A DNA stretch of 64,000 bases. It comes from Lewinellaceae bacterium SD302. GTDB lineage: Bacteria > Bacteroidota > Bacteroidia > Chitinophagales > Saprospiraceae. Of this stretch, positions 1 to 11,000 are shown one piece after another. Position numbers and translations under genes: made by a program. The notes beneath the pieces are model-generated. The model saw only the letters and a program-made list of their open reading frames with translations. It searched no databases and was not told the origin of the DNA. Within the stretch, counting starts at the first letter, position 1; every line of letters starts with the position of its first letter. The stretch lies in contig PDLQ01000005.1 in the NCBI GenBank assembly GCA_002591745.1, positions 62,001 through 126,000 of the forward strand. The letters run 5' to 3'.

Positions 1-1
1 T

Positions 2-787
2 TACACCGATACGCTGGAAGCTAAATTTCACGTCATATCGGCGGCAAATGACACCATTCGAAGTTGGTCGACCAAGGGCAAAGGCAAGGATAAGTTGGAA
101 CTGGAAGCCGGTAGTCACCGCCTGCACTGGGACCTTTATTACCCTGGTGGTACCCGCGTAGACGGTATGATACTGTGGTGGGCGGGACTGGGTGGTCCGA
201 TGGCCATGCCCGGAAAGTACACCGCTAGCCTGGAATACGGAGACATGATGAAAACCGTTCCCTTTGAGATAGCTCCCGATGAGCGTGTTGAAGCCAGTGA
301 TGCCGACCTGAAAGCCCAGTTCGACTTTATGCTGGAAGTCCGCGACAAGGTCAGCGAAGCCCACCAGGCAATCATTGATTTACGTAAAGTCCGGAGTCAG
401 ATCAATACTTTCCAGGGGATGTTGAAGGGTGGCTATCAAAGTAGCAATGCCGACGAAAACAGCGAGCTGATCGCCTACGGAGATAGTCTGACCGGTCGGC
501 TCACGGAAGTGGAGGAAGCCCTTTACCAAACCAAGAACCGTAGCGGCCAGGATCCTCTGAACTTCCCAATCCGTCTGAACAACAAACTGGCCCACCTCAA
601 CAGTATTGCCGGCATCGGTTCTTACCGGCCTACCGAACAACTCTACGCCGTAAAGGAAGAACTGACCGCCGCCATCGATGCCGAACTGGCCAAGTACCGG
701 GATACGATCGAGAAAATGGTGCCGGCCTATAATGAGATGGTGCGGAAGGCAAAACTGGATGTGATTTTGGTGCCGGCGGAGGAATAG
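2..787 (+). CDS. C-terminal part of a sortilin/VPS10-like BNR-repeat (glycosyl hydrolase-annotated) protein, truncated by the window edge
   Basis: The reading frame is open from base 2 and has no ATG before the first recognisable family residues, so the start lies outside the window. The visible 261 residues match from memory the C-terminal end of the roughly 1000-residue secreted WD40/BNR/sortilin-like proteins that Bacteroidota annotate as glycosyl hydrolase: a short beta-rich segment (WDLYYPGG, GMILWW, PGKYTASL) followed by a long helical tail beginning QFDFMLEVRDK. No enzymatic residues are in the visible part, so activity cannot be judged. One oddity is the peptide GYQSSNA, encoded at 431-450 by an exact copy of the dispersed repeat motif of this window, in a helical linker where length variation would be tolerated. 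The family call is by resemblance only; the partial status is certain. Confidence 0.75.
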   Translation, partial: YTDTLEAKFHVISAANDTIRSWSTKGKGKDKLELEAGSHRLHWDLYYPGGTRVDGMILWWAGLGGPMAMPGKYTASLEYGDMMKTVPFEIAPDERVEASDADLKAQFDFMLEVRDKVSEAHQAIIDLRKVRSQINTFQGMLKGGYQSSNADENSELIAYGDSLTGRLTEVEEALYQTKNRSGQDPLNFPIRLNNKLAHLNSIAGIGSYRPTEQLYAVKEELTAAIDAELAKYRDTIEKMVPAYNEMVRKAKLDVILVPAEE

Positions 788-852
788 TGGGCGGTACGCC
801 GCTCGTGAAACACCCTTCCCGAGAATGAACTAACCAGATTACCTAAACCCAT

Positions 853-3800
853 ATGAAGTTCAGTTTTTTTAATAGCGGGAAGTTTTGGAAACGATTTGCG
901 TTGTTCGCCTTCGCGCTGCCCGTAATATTGATCGGTAGCTTGATCCTGATCATTTATCTGCAGCAAGACAAACTGGTTCAGGGGGAAATAGACGCCCTAA
1001 ATGAAACCCACAACGGGCTAATTGAAATCGGGGATACCCACTTGGCTCCATTTGCCAACTTCCCCTACATCTCTATTAAGGTAGACGACTTCAAGGTTTA
1101 CGAATCGAAAGAAGAAGATGCTTCCGTTATTTTGGATGTAGCGGACATATACGTAGGGTTCAATATGTGGGATATCGTGGCTGCTAAATATGACGTGCAA
1201 AAGTTGCTGGTTGAAGATGGATTTTTCAATGTCATCGAACATAAAGACGGTACTACCAATATCGGAAATGCACTTGCTTCTTCAAATCAGACAGCCGAGC
1301 AAGAAGAGCCACTTGATATTTATCTGAAAAACATTGAACTCAAAAATTTAGACATTCACGAACTCTTTGAAGCAGACAGCCTTGATATTGAAACTTTTAT
1401 TTACTGGGCTAAAAGCGGAATCAAAACGGGCAATGATCAAATTGCTGCTCACATTGACACCGAGTTCGAACTCAATATCATCGAAGGCCGAGATACGAGT
1501 TTTATCAAGAAGAAGCACTTTGAGTTTCATACGGATATCATGTTCAATGAGCTTTCCGGTTTGCTTGAAATAGCACCGTCAGGCATTAAGATGGAAAACG
1601 GTGATTTCATGTTTCATGGCAGCATTGAAACAAAGCAGGATATGACATTGGATTTGCACGTCAACGGTAGCAAGCCAAATTTCGATATGCTTATTGCCTT
1701 TGCTCCTGAAAACCTCATTCAGCTACTGGAGCAATATGAGAATGCGGGTGATTTTTATTTCCTTGCGGATGTGGTCGGCCCTGCGGCTAATGGCCAGATG
1801 CCCTTCATCGATGTACAGTTCGGAGCAGATGAGGCCTTTATGGAAAACGTAGATGTAGGAAAACGAGTAGACAAACTCGGTTTCAAAGGGCACTTTACCA
1901 ATGGAGAGAAAAAGTCGCTTGAAACGATGGAGTTCTCTATTGTAGACTTTACTTCAAAGTTGGAAAAAGGCAGTTTTATTGCTTCGGTTTTTGTGCAGAA
2001 TTTTATCGAGCCAGAGGTAGACTTTGAGTTGCACACAGATTTTAACCTGGATTTTCTCGCTCAGTTTTTTAATCTGTCAGTCATTGAAAACCCCTCGGGT
2101 AATGTGAAATTGGATATGCATTTCCACGATATCATAGACTTAGAGCATCCGGAAAAGGCACTGAACGAATTAAACCAGGCATACTATAGTGAACTGAGAA
2201 TCCAAAACCTGCACGTGGAATCCCCGGATTTGCCCGCACCAATTGATGATCTGGATATGCACTTGGCGATGACGGGCAAGCGGGGTGTTTTGGATACTTT
2301 TAATTTAAGCATGGGCGCTACCGACCTGTCTTTAAAAGGTTCTGTCTCTGATCTGCCGGCAATAGTTCACCACACAAATATTCCAGTTGAAGCAGAGTTG
2401 GAAATTAACTCAAAAATGTTAGACATTTCCGAATTGTCGGGCTTTAGTGCGGGTGATAGTACCGGAATAGATGAACAAATTGAAGATTTGAGTTTGCGCA
2501 TGAAAGTTAAATCCAGCGCGCGCGCATTTACTGAATCTAAGTACTTGCCAGAAGGTGAATTTTTTATAGAAAAGCTTCATGCCCAACTCAAGCACTATCC
2601 GCATGAATTGCACGACTTTCACGCAGATATTATTGTTGATGATAAAGACCTGGAAATTATCGACTTCTCTGGCGAGATCGATAACTCTGACTTTCATGTC
2701 AGTGGTGATGTAAGGAACTACTACGGTTTTTGGATAGAAGATAGTCTGAAGAAAGATGTAAACTTAGACGTTCCGATTGAAGCAGAAATGAGAGTGAGTT
2801 CTGATGTCTTCGATATCGCGGAGCTTACGGGATTTACACTGGGCGATAGCTCCGGGATAGATGAGCAGATTGAAGATTTCATCATGCTGCTAAAATTTAA
2901 TTCCAGCGCCCGTGCTTTCGCAGAATATGAATACTTGCCCGAGGGAGAGTTTTTCATTGAAGGGTTGCACGCTCAACTTAAAAACTATCCTCACGAGCTA
3001 CATGACTTTCATGCCGATGTTCTTATCGATGATCAGGATTTGAGGATTGTCGATTTTTCTGGCTTCATTGATGACTCAGACTTTCACTTCAACGGCGATA
3101 TTCACGACTACACCTTCTGGATGAAAGGCAGCTTGGAAGGAGATGTGAAATTGGACATTAGTTTGAAGTCGGATCTTTTGAAACTAGAGGATGTTTTTTC
3201 GTATCAGGGACAAAACTACGTTCCCGAAGACTACCGCCACGAGGAATTTGATAAGCTGGCTCTACACGTAAATACGGCCATGCATTATAAGGCCTCTGAA
3301 TTGCATTCGATAGACATTGACCTGGATCAGTTTGATGCCAAAATGCATGTACACCCGATGCGATTTGAAGACTTTTTAGGTAGATTTCATTACGAAGATG
3401 AGCACCTCGTAATAGAAAATATGCACGGTAAAATGGGCCGTACCGTCTTCGACATTAATATGAACTACTACCTTGGCAAGGATGAAGCGATTAAGCTAAG
3501 GGATAACCATTTTGGGTTAAAGGCTAATTATATTGACTTTGATCAGTTATTCGCTTTCAACTTAGAGTCACCAAAAAAAATTAGCAATACTGGAGTCCAG
3601 TTAAGTAGGGAGGATGTGGAATCGCATAGCTCAGTATTTAATATTTACGAGCTCCCCTTTACTGATATGACGTTTGATATTGACGTAAATCATTTCATTT
3701 ATCACCAAATTGATTTACAAAATATTCACGGTAGGTTCAGGACAACGCATGATCACTATATCCACGTAGATACAATGAGTTTGAACGTTGCTGATGGAGC

Positions 3801-4470
3801 AATGGCGATGTCAGGATACTTTAATGGGAGTAATCCGGATAAGATCTACCTCAAGCCAAATTTGAAATTAAAGGAAGTAGATTTGGATAAAATGATGTTC
3901 AAGTTCGAGAACTTCGGACAGGATGTATTAGTATCGGACAATATTCACGGTAAAATATCTGCGGATATTACCGGAAACATCCGCATCTATCCAGATATGG
4001 TGCCGGACGTAGATCAGTCTGAGATACACATGGATGTCGAGTTGTTAAACGGGCGTCTGGAAAACTATGAGCCAGTACTCATGCTTTCTGATTATATGGG
4101 TGATAAGAACTTATCCTCAATTCGATTTGATACGCTTCAAAACCACATGGACATTACCAACGGCGTCATTACGATACCAGGTATGACAATTGAGTCAACT
4201 CTGGGGCACTACGAACTAGCTGGAGAACAGTCAATAAGTGGAAAACTGGATTATTATATCCGTATTCCCTGGGAAGTTATCAGACAGGGTGCCATGTATA
4301 AGTTGTTTGGGAAAAAGAAAACCGAAAACAGCGAAAATATAGCAGAGTTTGATGATGAAATCATCGAAAAGGATGCGACCAGAAAAAGCCGATACTTAAA
4401 TCTCCGCATCAAAGGCACCCTTGATGATTACAATATCAAACTGGGTAAGAAAAGGAAGGAGAAAAAATAG
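853..4470 (+). CDS. AsmA-like family protein with an internal 130-residue tandem duplication
   Basis: A 1205-residue protein with an N-terminal membrane anchor (residues about 14-36, hydrophobic, after basic KFWKR) and a very long beta-rich periplasmic part. The layout and the C-terminal segment (LNGRLENYEPV, then ITIPGMTIES and a basic tail) fit the Bacteroidota AsmA-like proteins. These belong to the AsmA/TamB group of bridge-like proteins implicated in envelope lipid or outer-membrane protein homeostasis; the role here is inferred. Residues 510-639 and 640-768 are two consecutive copies of one module: both contain GIDEQIED, SSARAF, YLPEGEFFIE and YPHELHDFHAD. The gene looks more AT-rich than its neighbours. 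It starts at ATG 853, 65 bases after the previous stop, and is followed by a hairpin terminator at 4493-4525. Confidence 0.85.
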   Translation: MKFSFFNSGKFWKRFALFAFALPVILIGSLILIIYLQQDKLVQGEIDALNETHNGLIEIGDTHLAPFANFPYISIKVDDFKVYESKEEDASVILDVADIYVGFNMWDIVAAKYDVQKLLVEDGFFNVIEHKDGTTNIGNALASSNQTAEQEEPLDIYLKNIELKNLDIHELFEADSLDIETFIYWAKSGIKTGNDQIAAHIDTEFELNIIEGRDTSFIKKKHFEFHTDIMFNELSGLLEIAPSGIKMENGDFMFHGSIETKQDMTLDLHVNGSKPNFDMLIAFAPENLIQLLEQYENAGDFYFLADVVGPAANGQMPFIDVQFGADEAFMENVDVGKRVDKLGFKGHFTNGEKKSLETMEFSIVDFTSKLEKGSFIASVFVQNFIEPEVDFELHTDFNLDFLAQFFNLSVIENPSGNVKLDMHFHDIIDLEHPEKALNELNQAYYSELRIQNLHVESPDLPAPIDDLDMHLAMTGKRGVLDTFNLSMGATDLSLKGSVSDLPAIVHHTNIPVEAELEINSKMLDISELSGFSAGDSTGIDEQIEDLSLRMKVKSSARAFTESKYLPEGEFFIEKLHAQLKHYPHELHDFHADIIVDDKDLEIIDFSGEIDNSDFHVSGDVRNYYGFWIEDSLKKDVNLDVPIEAEMRVSSDVFDIAELTGFTLGDSSGIDEQIEDFIMLLKFNSSARAFAEYEYLPEGEFFIEGLHAQLKNYPHELHDFHADVLIDDQDLRIVDFSGFIDDSDFHFNGDIHDYTFWMKGSLEGDVKLDISLKSDLLKLEDVFSYQGQNYVPEDYRHEEFDKLALHVNTAMHYKASELHSIDIDLDQFDAKMHVHPMRFEDFLGRFHYEDEHLVIENMHGKMGRTVFDINMNYYLGKDEAIKLRDNHFGLKANYIDFDQLFAFNLESPKKISNTGVQLSREDVESHSSVFNIYELPFTDMTFDIDVNHFIYHQIDLQNIHGRFRTTHDHYIHVDTMSLNVADGAMAMSGYFNGSNPDKIYLKPNLKLKEVDLDKMMFKFENFGQDVLVSDNIHGKISADITGNIRIYPDMVPDVDQSEIHMDVELLNGRLENYEPVLMLSDYMGDKNLSSIRFDTLQNHMDITNGVITIPGMTIESTLGHYELAGEQSISGKLDYYIRIPWEVIRQGAMYKLFGKKKTENSENIAEFDDEIIEKDATRKSRYLNLRIKGTLDDYNIKLGKKRKEKK
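2380..3159 (+). repeat. Two in-frame tandem copies of a 390-bp coding unit inside the AsmA-like gene
   Basis: Copy 1 starts at 2380 and copy 2 at 2770, exactly 390 bases (130 codons) apart. Both begin with codons for (I/V)P(V/I)EAE and end near a D(V)xLD stretch. Protein similarity stays high along the whole unit, while the nucleotide copies differ at many third positions. The duplication is therefore not very recent but has been kept in frame. Confidence 0.9.
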
Positions 4471-4492
4471 AAACCTCCAGCTCTTGGAAAAT

Positions 4493-4525
4493 ACGTGGGG
4501 CTCCAACTCAGTTGAAGCCCCACGT
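4493..4525 (+). terminator. Hairpin terminator after the AsmA-like gene
   Basis: A 10-bp perfect stem (ACGTGGGGCT / AGCCCCACGT) around a 13-base loop, followed by TTTATTTTA. It lies 23 bases after the AsmA-like stop and also sits just downstream of the convergent PepSY-like gene, so it could work in both directions. Confidence 0.8.
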
Positions 4526-4551
4526 TTATTTTACAGGAAATGACTTTAATT

Positions 4552-4797
4552 TTAATCGTCAATATCAACGATATTTCCGTTACCGTCATAGTTGATTTCC
4601 ATTTCTTCGCCGTTAACTTCAAATTCTACTTCGTAAGAATCATTTTCCACATCCCATTCCACGTCGGTGGCGTTGGGATATGCAGCGTTAAAGGCAGCTA
4701 CAATGGAAGCAGGGACGCCATCGGTGCTGGCATCATTAGCGTCATCACAGGCAAAAAGGGCCAGTGAAAGTAAGGAGGCAAAAAGGTACTTTTTCAT
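4552..4797 (-). CDS. Small PepSY-like (BLIP-like) lipoprotein
   Basis: An 81-residue protein. ATG at 4797 is chosen because it gives a lipoprotein signal (MKKYLFASLL, then LALFAC with the lipobox cysteine at residue 17); the frame continues upstream without a convincing signal. The mature part (VPASIVAAFNAAYP, then VEWDVENDSYEVEFEVNG and NYDGNGNIV) is the typical half-repeat of the PepSY-like/putative beta-lactamase-inhibitor-like family of Bacteroidota, here one repeat rather than the usual two or more. It is probably a periplasmic outer-membrane lipoprotein of unknown role. It is convergent with the AsmA-like gene and lies downstream of the long hairpin at 4881-4951, so it likely has its own promoter. 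Confidence 0.8.
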   Translation of the reverse strand: MKKYLFASLLSLALFACDDANDASTDGVPASIVAAFNAAYPNATDVEWDVENDSYEVEFEVNGEEMEINYDGNGNIVDIDD

Positions 4798-4880
4798 TTT
4801 ACTGAGTGTTGGTTTGTGTTTGAAACAGGAAAGACTGGCAATTTGTGCGAATCTCAACCACATGTAATCTCTATTCAGAC

Positions 4881-4951
4881 ATAAGAAGCGCAGTGTATTC
4901 CAGTCCATAAATTATGATATTCATGGACTGGAATACACTGCGCTTGCTTAT
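4881..4951 (-). terminator. Very long (28-bp) inverted repeat, probable terminator of the giant T9SS gene
   Basis: The left arm 4881-4908 and right arm 4923-4951 pair over 28 bp with a single bulged base and a 14-base AT-rich loop. The stem contains AAGCGCAGTGTATTCC. It lies 58 bases after the stop of the 2119-residue gene (minus strand). No strong T-run follows, so intrinsic termination is inferred from position; it could instead be a structured RNA end or a cruciform-type element. Confidence 0.6.
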
Positions 4952-5008
4952 GAGGCTTAATATTTCTGAGCGGTTAATTAATGCGCTCCATATTTGTTAA
5001 TGAAGATG

Positions 5009-8000
5009 TTATAGAATCACCAATTTCAGTAAGCTGGATTTGCTCTCCGTTTCCAGGTATAACCAATAGACACCCGGCGGAACATTACTGACGTCCAGGC
5101 GGATGCTTACTTCCGTATTGCCGGCCGGCCGATGATTAAGAACTCGTTGACCGAAAGCATCGAGTAGTTGTAGTGATCGCAAAGAACGGTAGGTGGGTGG
5201 CAGAACAATGGTAACATCAGTGCTGGAGGGATTCGGGTACACGACCGGAGATTCCTCCGTAATGATGAATTCCTTGCACTCACCTTCTTCACAAATTTCA
5301 CCGTTAAGGTCTAGGCGGGCCACCTTCATGCATATCTGGTATTCACCTGGATCGTTGATGGTTACTTCCACGGCTTCGTTTCCGATGGTAGAGGTTTGGA
5401 AATTAAGCCCGTCCATGGTCCACTCCACTTCGTCGCACTGGGTGAAATCTCCGGCCGGGGTAAAGACGTAGACGCCCGGAAATTCGGGGGTAGGGGAGCA
5501 ATCGATACCCATTCCTATTTGGTCAAAGAAATCTTCGTTACAGATGCATTCCGGACTGATGTCGCACTCAGGTAAAACAAAACAGTGACTGAAATTACAG
5601 CAGTTGGTGTGCTGATCGTCGTCTCCGAGTTCGTGTAATGCTACCGTAAAGCAAACCGTATCTCCCGCCATAGCTGGTGCGCCGATGGGTATGGAGAAGG
5701 GGAAAAAGCCGCCTGGCGCCAACCCTCCTAAGGGTAACGAAATGTTATAGCTACTGAGACCGGCAGGGGAAGTGAATACAATATTTGCTTCTCCCATGGT
5801 AAAATCCGAGGTGTTCTTGATGACCCCATTGTAAGTCCAACTTGATGGGCTGGTGCTATTGCAAAAGACTTCCTCCTCCACGATATAGCCACAGGGAGGC
5901 TCGCACTCCAGGGCAATCGTATCACGGCATACGACCGAATCGCCAATCAGCCATTTGATTTCCACTAACTGAACGGGTGGGTTTTCAGTATGCAGGCAAA
6001 TGTCTGGCAGACTGAAGGACCCAAAAGGCAGACTGTTACCAAGAGGAGGAGATATCGTTAACTGAATGGCAGTCGGTGAAGAAGCCGTGGTGGTCCAGCC
6101 GGAGCCGAATGGATTATCTACCGTAAGCGTGGTGGCTGGCGATAAAACACACAGACCAATACCGTCAAAAAAGTCGGGTTCGTACTCATTGAATAGTCCG
6201 ATGCTGTAACAGCAGCTACCAGCCTCGTCCGTGAGTGGTTCTATAAATTCTACTCCGATATCATCACAGGGGTCGCAATCCGGGATAGTGACGCAGTACA
6301 GGGTATCGAGTGAGCAACAAAGAGCAGTATCCACCAGGTTGGGGTCGCTTTCGTGGCCGAGTAGATTATAGCAGAATTCTTCGCCGGGCGCAAAAGTCCC
6401 ACCCAGGATGAAGCTGAATGTTCTACATTCACCAGCCACAATCGGATCGCTGCCAAGTTCAAGGCTGGGTGGGGTCACTGTAACTCCCCCCGGTAAAAAA
6501 GGTGTGATATCGACATAACCGATGGAAAATAGGGCGTCCGTCGGATTGCAGAGCGTGAACTCATATACGACCTCTCCATCCAGACCACAATAAATGGTAT
6601 CCGCCTGGGTATACAGACAGTTGGGCTCTACCGGGCATTCGAAGTACAGCGTATCGGAACAGGCCACTGCGAAATCAAAATCGTACCAGTCAACGATGAG
6701 TTGTTGAGGTGTATTCTCTACCTCGGAAAAGCAAAAGCTGATAAAATCGGCAAGACTTCCCTCGGGTAAAGGTAGTCCGTCAACGTGAGCAAGCCCCACG
6801 GAATTACTGGTGGATGAACTGATCAACAGGAATTCGCTCAGGCTGGAAACGTCGACGTCCAGATTGGCGTCATTGGTGTAGATATTCAAACCTAGCAAGT
6901 CTGTGCTGATTCCGTTTTCATAGCTTAGCGTCCAGCAACAAGAATCGGTTGGGGAAGGTGTAGCCGTCACGTCCAGTCCCTCGCAGCCGCAATCGATAAT
7001 ATCCAGGATCAGGGAGTCGGAAGTTAGTTCGCAACCGAATTCGGTAGTACCCGTCAGGCTGTAGGTGCCACTCTCATTAACGATCAGGAAACTGTCCGTT
7101 GCACCTGCAATAGGAACTCCATTGAGATTCCATTGGTAGGCATCCAAACCGCCCGGACCACTAATCGTATCCGGGTTACAGGCTTCGTAGCAACCAACGG
7201 GAACAAGGCACAGGTCAGGAAGCGGATAAATGGTCGCGCTGGCCGAACTACCGCACCCCGTCAGGGTATCTGTGCCGAAGGCGGTATAAACTCCGGCTTG
7301 GAGAACATCAATGGAGATGCCCGTTTCACCAGTACTCCAGCTGTATAAAACGTCGGGCTGAACTGGATTTACGCTAAGGGTGGAAACGGTCCCTTCACAG
7401 GAGTCAGGGGTGACATTTACGGTGAATAAAGGGGAAGTTTCCAGGGTGATGCTGTGTAATGCGGAGGTGTTAACACATCCGTTAGCATCACTAATCTCTA
7501 CGAAATAAGGAGAGGAAAGTGTATTGTCACAAACGCTCAGCGTACTGCCGACCGCCCCCAGGACTCCTCCGTTATTGTACCACTGGTAAGTATACCCAAA
7601 GCCCAGGGAGGCTTGCAGTGTAATACAACCCTCGTCACAAATGACGGTCGGGCCACTGACCTGAGCTTCCGGTAGGGGATATACAGTAACCGTTACTGAA
7701 TCGGGAACGAGGGTACAATCGTTATCATCCGTGACGGTCACTCCGTAGGTGCCGGCAGCGCTAACGGTAATCGAAGGACTCGTAGCCCCCGTAGACCAGT
7801 TATAGGAATAGCCCGCTCCCGCTGGGGCCGTAAGGGTTACGCTTTCTCCTGCACAGATTTGCAATGCCGGACTCCAACCGATCGTGTCAGCCGGTGGAGC
7901 TGCAAAAACAGTAACCATTGTACTTACCTGATTTTCACAACCCAACTCGTCTACTACGGTCAGGGTAACCGTATAGGTACCAGAGGAGCCGTAAGTATGG

Positions 8001-11000
8001 CTGGGGTTTTGTGATCCGTTGGTGGATCCGTCTCCGAAATCCCACAACCAGGAAATGATACCGGTAGCGCTACTGCCGGTGAAATCGATGGGGAACCCAA
8101 CACAAGTGGGGCTGGAAGTGGCAATGGAAGGACTGGGAAGATCATCTACCGTAACATCGTCTACGAAAGTAGCACTACAACCTGATCCATTACTGACTAT
8201 AAGGGTGACCGTGTAGGTACCACCGTTCAAGTATCCGTGGGTGGGTTTTATGTCGGAAGAGGTATTACTATCTCCGAAATTCCATGACCAATTTGTCGGG
8301 GCTTCACCGGGCAGAAAGGTGGATAAGTCACAAAAGGTTACGTCCAGGCAACTCACGGTGGCGGAAAAGTTGGCGGCCAAGGGTACGCAGATACTTTCCT
8401 CTACTTCCACGATACAATCCGGTTCATCCGGATCCTCAGCGGGTACCGTAGCTGTCAGTTCTACCAGGTAACATCCAGCCGTGCCGTAGGTGTGTTGGGC
8501 ATTGGGTAAGCTTCCCCCGTTCGTATTGTTGTCGGGGTCGTTGAAGTCCCAGCTAATTAAGGTGACGTTGGGGCTACTGCTGACCGTGAAATCCACGATG
8601 TTACAATCCGGATCTTGATTAACTGCCGCGAAAGAAAGCATATAATCTTGCGGGTCACAGCCACCGTTTCCGCCGCATTCCGACTGAATCACCGTGATTG
8701 TATTGGACTGGTTGGTGCAATTGTCCGCGTCGGTAACTTCCACGTAGTAGGTGAAAGTGCTATCCGCCATGGTGTTGTTGTGGATGAAAAATGCCTGGGT
8801 AGTGGGTAGTGCTTGTAATTCCCCGTTACAATACCAGGCAAAAGTGTAGCCGGCCCCGGTCAGGGCGTTAATGGTTACCGAACCCGTATTATTAGGAGGG
8901 TTACTGCACAATACGGTAGGGTCGCCGGTGGAGATGGAGGCGACTGGCCCATCGGCATCAGTGGCCGTGTAAGTGCCAATGGCGGTACAACCCGCATTGG
9001 TTACCGTAACCAGGTAGGTGCCCGCGGCGGTGATACTGATGACCTGACTGGTCGCGCCTGTAGACCAGTTGTAATTACTGTAACCCCCTCCCGCGTCGAG
9101 AGTAGCCGAGCCGCCGGGGCACAGGACACCGGATTGAGTGATGGTAGGTGGCGTTGCGTTCTCCAGGTCAACGTCCAGCTCTCCTATGGCAGATTCATCA
9201 CATAGACTTACCGTTACTTGCACCGTATGCGTGCCGGTTAAGGCATTCCATTGCACCGTAGCGTTTGGTGTTCCCTGACCGGCAATGACGCTGCCGGCGT
9301 TGGGGGGATCAATGATCCACTGAAAATCGGTATCGGGATGCTGCCCTGGGCTGGCGACGTAGGATAGAATATCGTTCGTACAACCCGAAGGCCCGCTCAC
9401 TGTGATCGACTCGAATAGATCTTTGGGTGAAATGTCCAACAAGACGGAGTCCGAAGTGCAGAAAGGGTTGCTGAGTAGAAATTGTCGTAGCTCTAAGCGG
9501 TATGGCCCGGTGGCTCCCCAATTAACCTCCAATGGGTTGCCCAGTGCTGAAGTCGGACTACCTCCGGTTACAACCCAGGAAAAACCTACACCACTTTCGC
9601 TGGTCTGGCCGAAGTAGGTAGCCGTTTCTCCGGGGCAAATTTCCACGGCTCCCTCGATACCGGTGGGCTTGGGAACTTCTAACACTCGGACGGAAATATT
9701 CACGGCATCGTTACAGTAGGCCGTTGGATCATTTGGCGTAGCCGTAATGAGATAGGTGCCGGGCCCGTTATTCCAGTTAACATTGATAAAAGCACTTCCC
9801 TGTCCGGTAAAACTCGCCGCCGGACTGATGGTCCAGGTATAACTGTTGGACGGAAAACTAGTGGCGAAGAAAGAGCTGTTGGTCCCGGCACACACCAGCG
9901 TCGGCCCGCCGATGTCGAATGCCGGCCGGATATCGACACTCAAAGTTCCGGAACCCCCACAGTTTTCCGGATCCTGACCGGGTAGTCCGCCCAGGAAATC
10001 GCTGAAGTAATTAAGGTCGATCGTTCCCGGGCCTGGGGCGGCTCCCCACTGCACGACTATCGTGTTGGTGCCCATGCCGGAAAGAATATCACCTCCGCTG
10101 ACCTGCCAGTCGTAGGCTACGCTGGCCCATTTAGGAGCGGTATAAGTAGCCACTCCGTTCTCGCAAACCTCAACCAGGCCGTCGATAATTGTCGTAGGTG
10201 AAATGATGGGAACAATAGCAGTAGCGGGTACCGGACAATAGTCGTCATCACAACCATTCACGTCCAGAAATATCTGACCGAACGGTCCGTCACCCCAGGC
10301 GACGCAGATTGTATCCGTACTCTGGCCGGTAAAGGAAACCGCAAGGTCGTTTTCGTCCAATACCGTCCACCGGTAATTGCTGCAATTGGTGGCGGTGGTC
10401 CAGTATTTGGAACTATCGCCCGCACAGAGGGTCGAAATCCACTGAATGTCCGGCCCGGGCAATGGGTCTACAACGATATCCATCGACATGGTATCGGTAC
10501 AACAGCAAGAGGCTTCCCCGTCAGCTCCGAAATTATCCTTGGTAACGGTAAGCAACACCGTGTAGGTGCCCGGGCCGCTGTACTCATGGCTGGGGGAGTA
10601 GGAAGCTGAGGTGAATCCGTCGCCAAAATCCCAAAACCAATCGTTGCCATCCGTAGAGGTATTCGTGAAGAAGACCGTTGAATTCAGACAAATGGTGTCC
10701 GCTGATTTTTCGAAATCCGCCACCGGAGCGGGCAAAATATCCACGCAGATGTTTACGCTCGTCGTCACGTTGGCCGAGTTGGTGATGCTCAGGTTAATGC
10801 TTCCGGAACCGGTGGCGCCCCAGAGAACGTCGATCTCAGCCGGATTACTGCCAGCACTGAATGTTCCGCCAGTGACCGACCAGTTGTATATACTTGTATT
10901 GTCGTACGGCAAATAATAGGTGGCCAGGGCGTTTTCACAGCTGACCACACAGCCGTTGGTGTCGGGGTTGCCGGAAGGATCATCCATGCCCAGGTAATCG

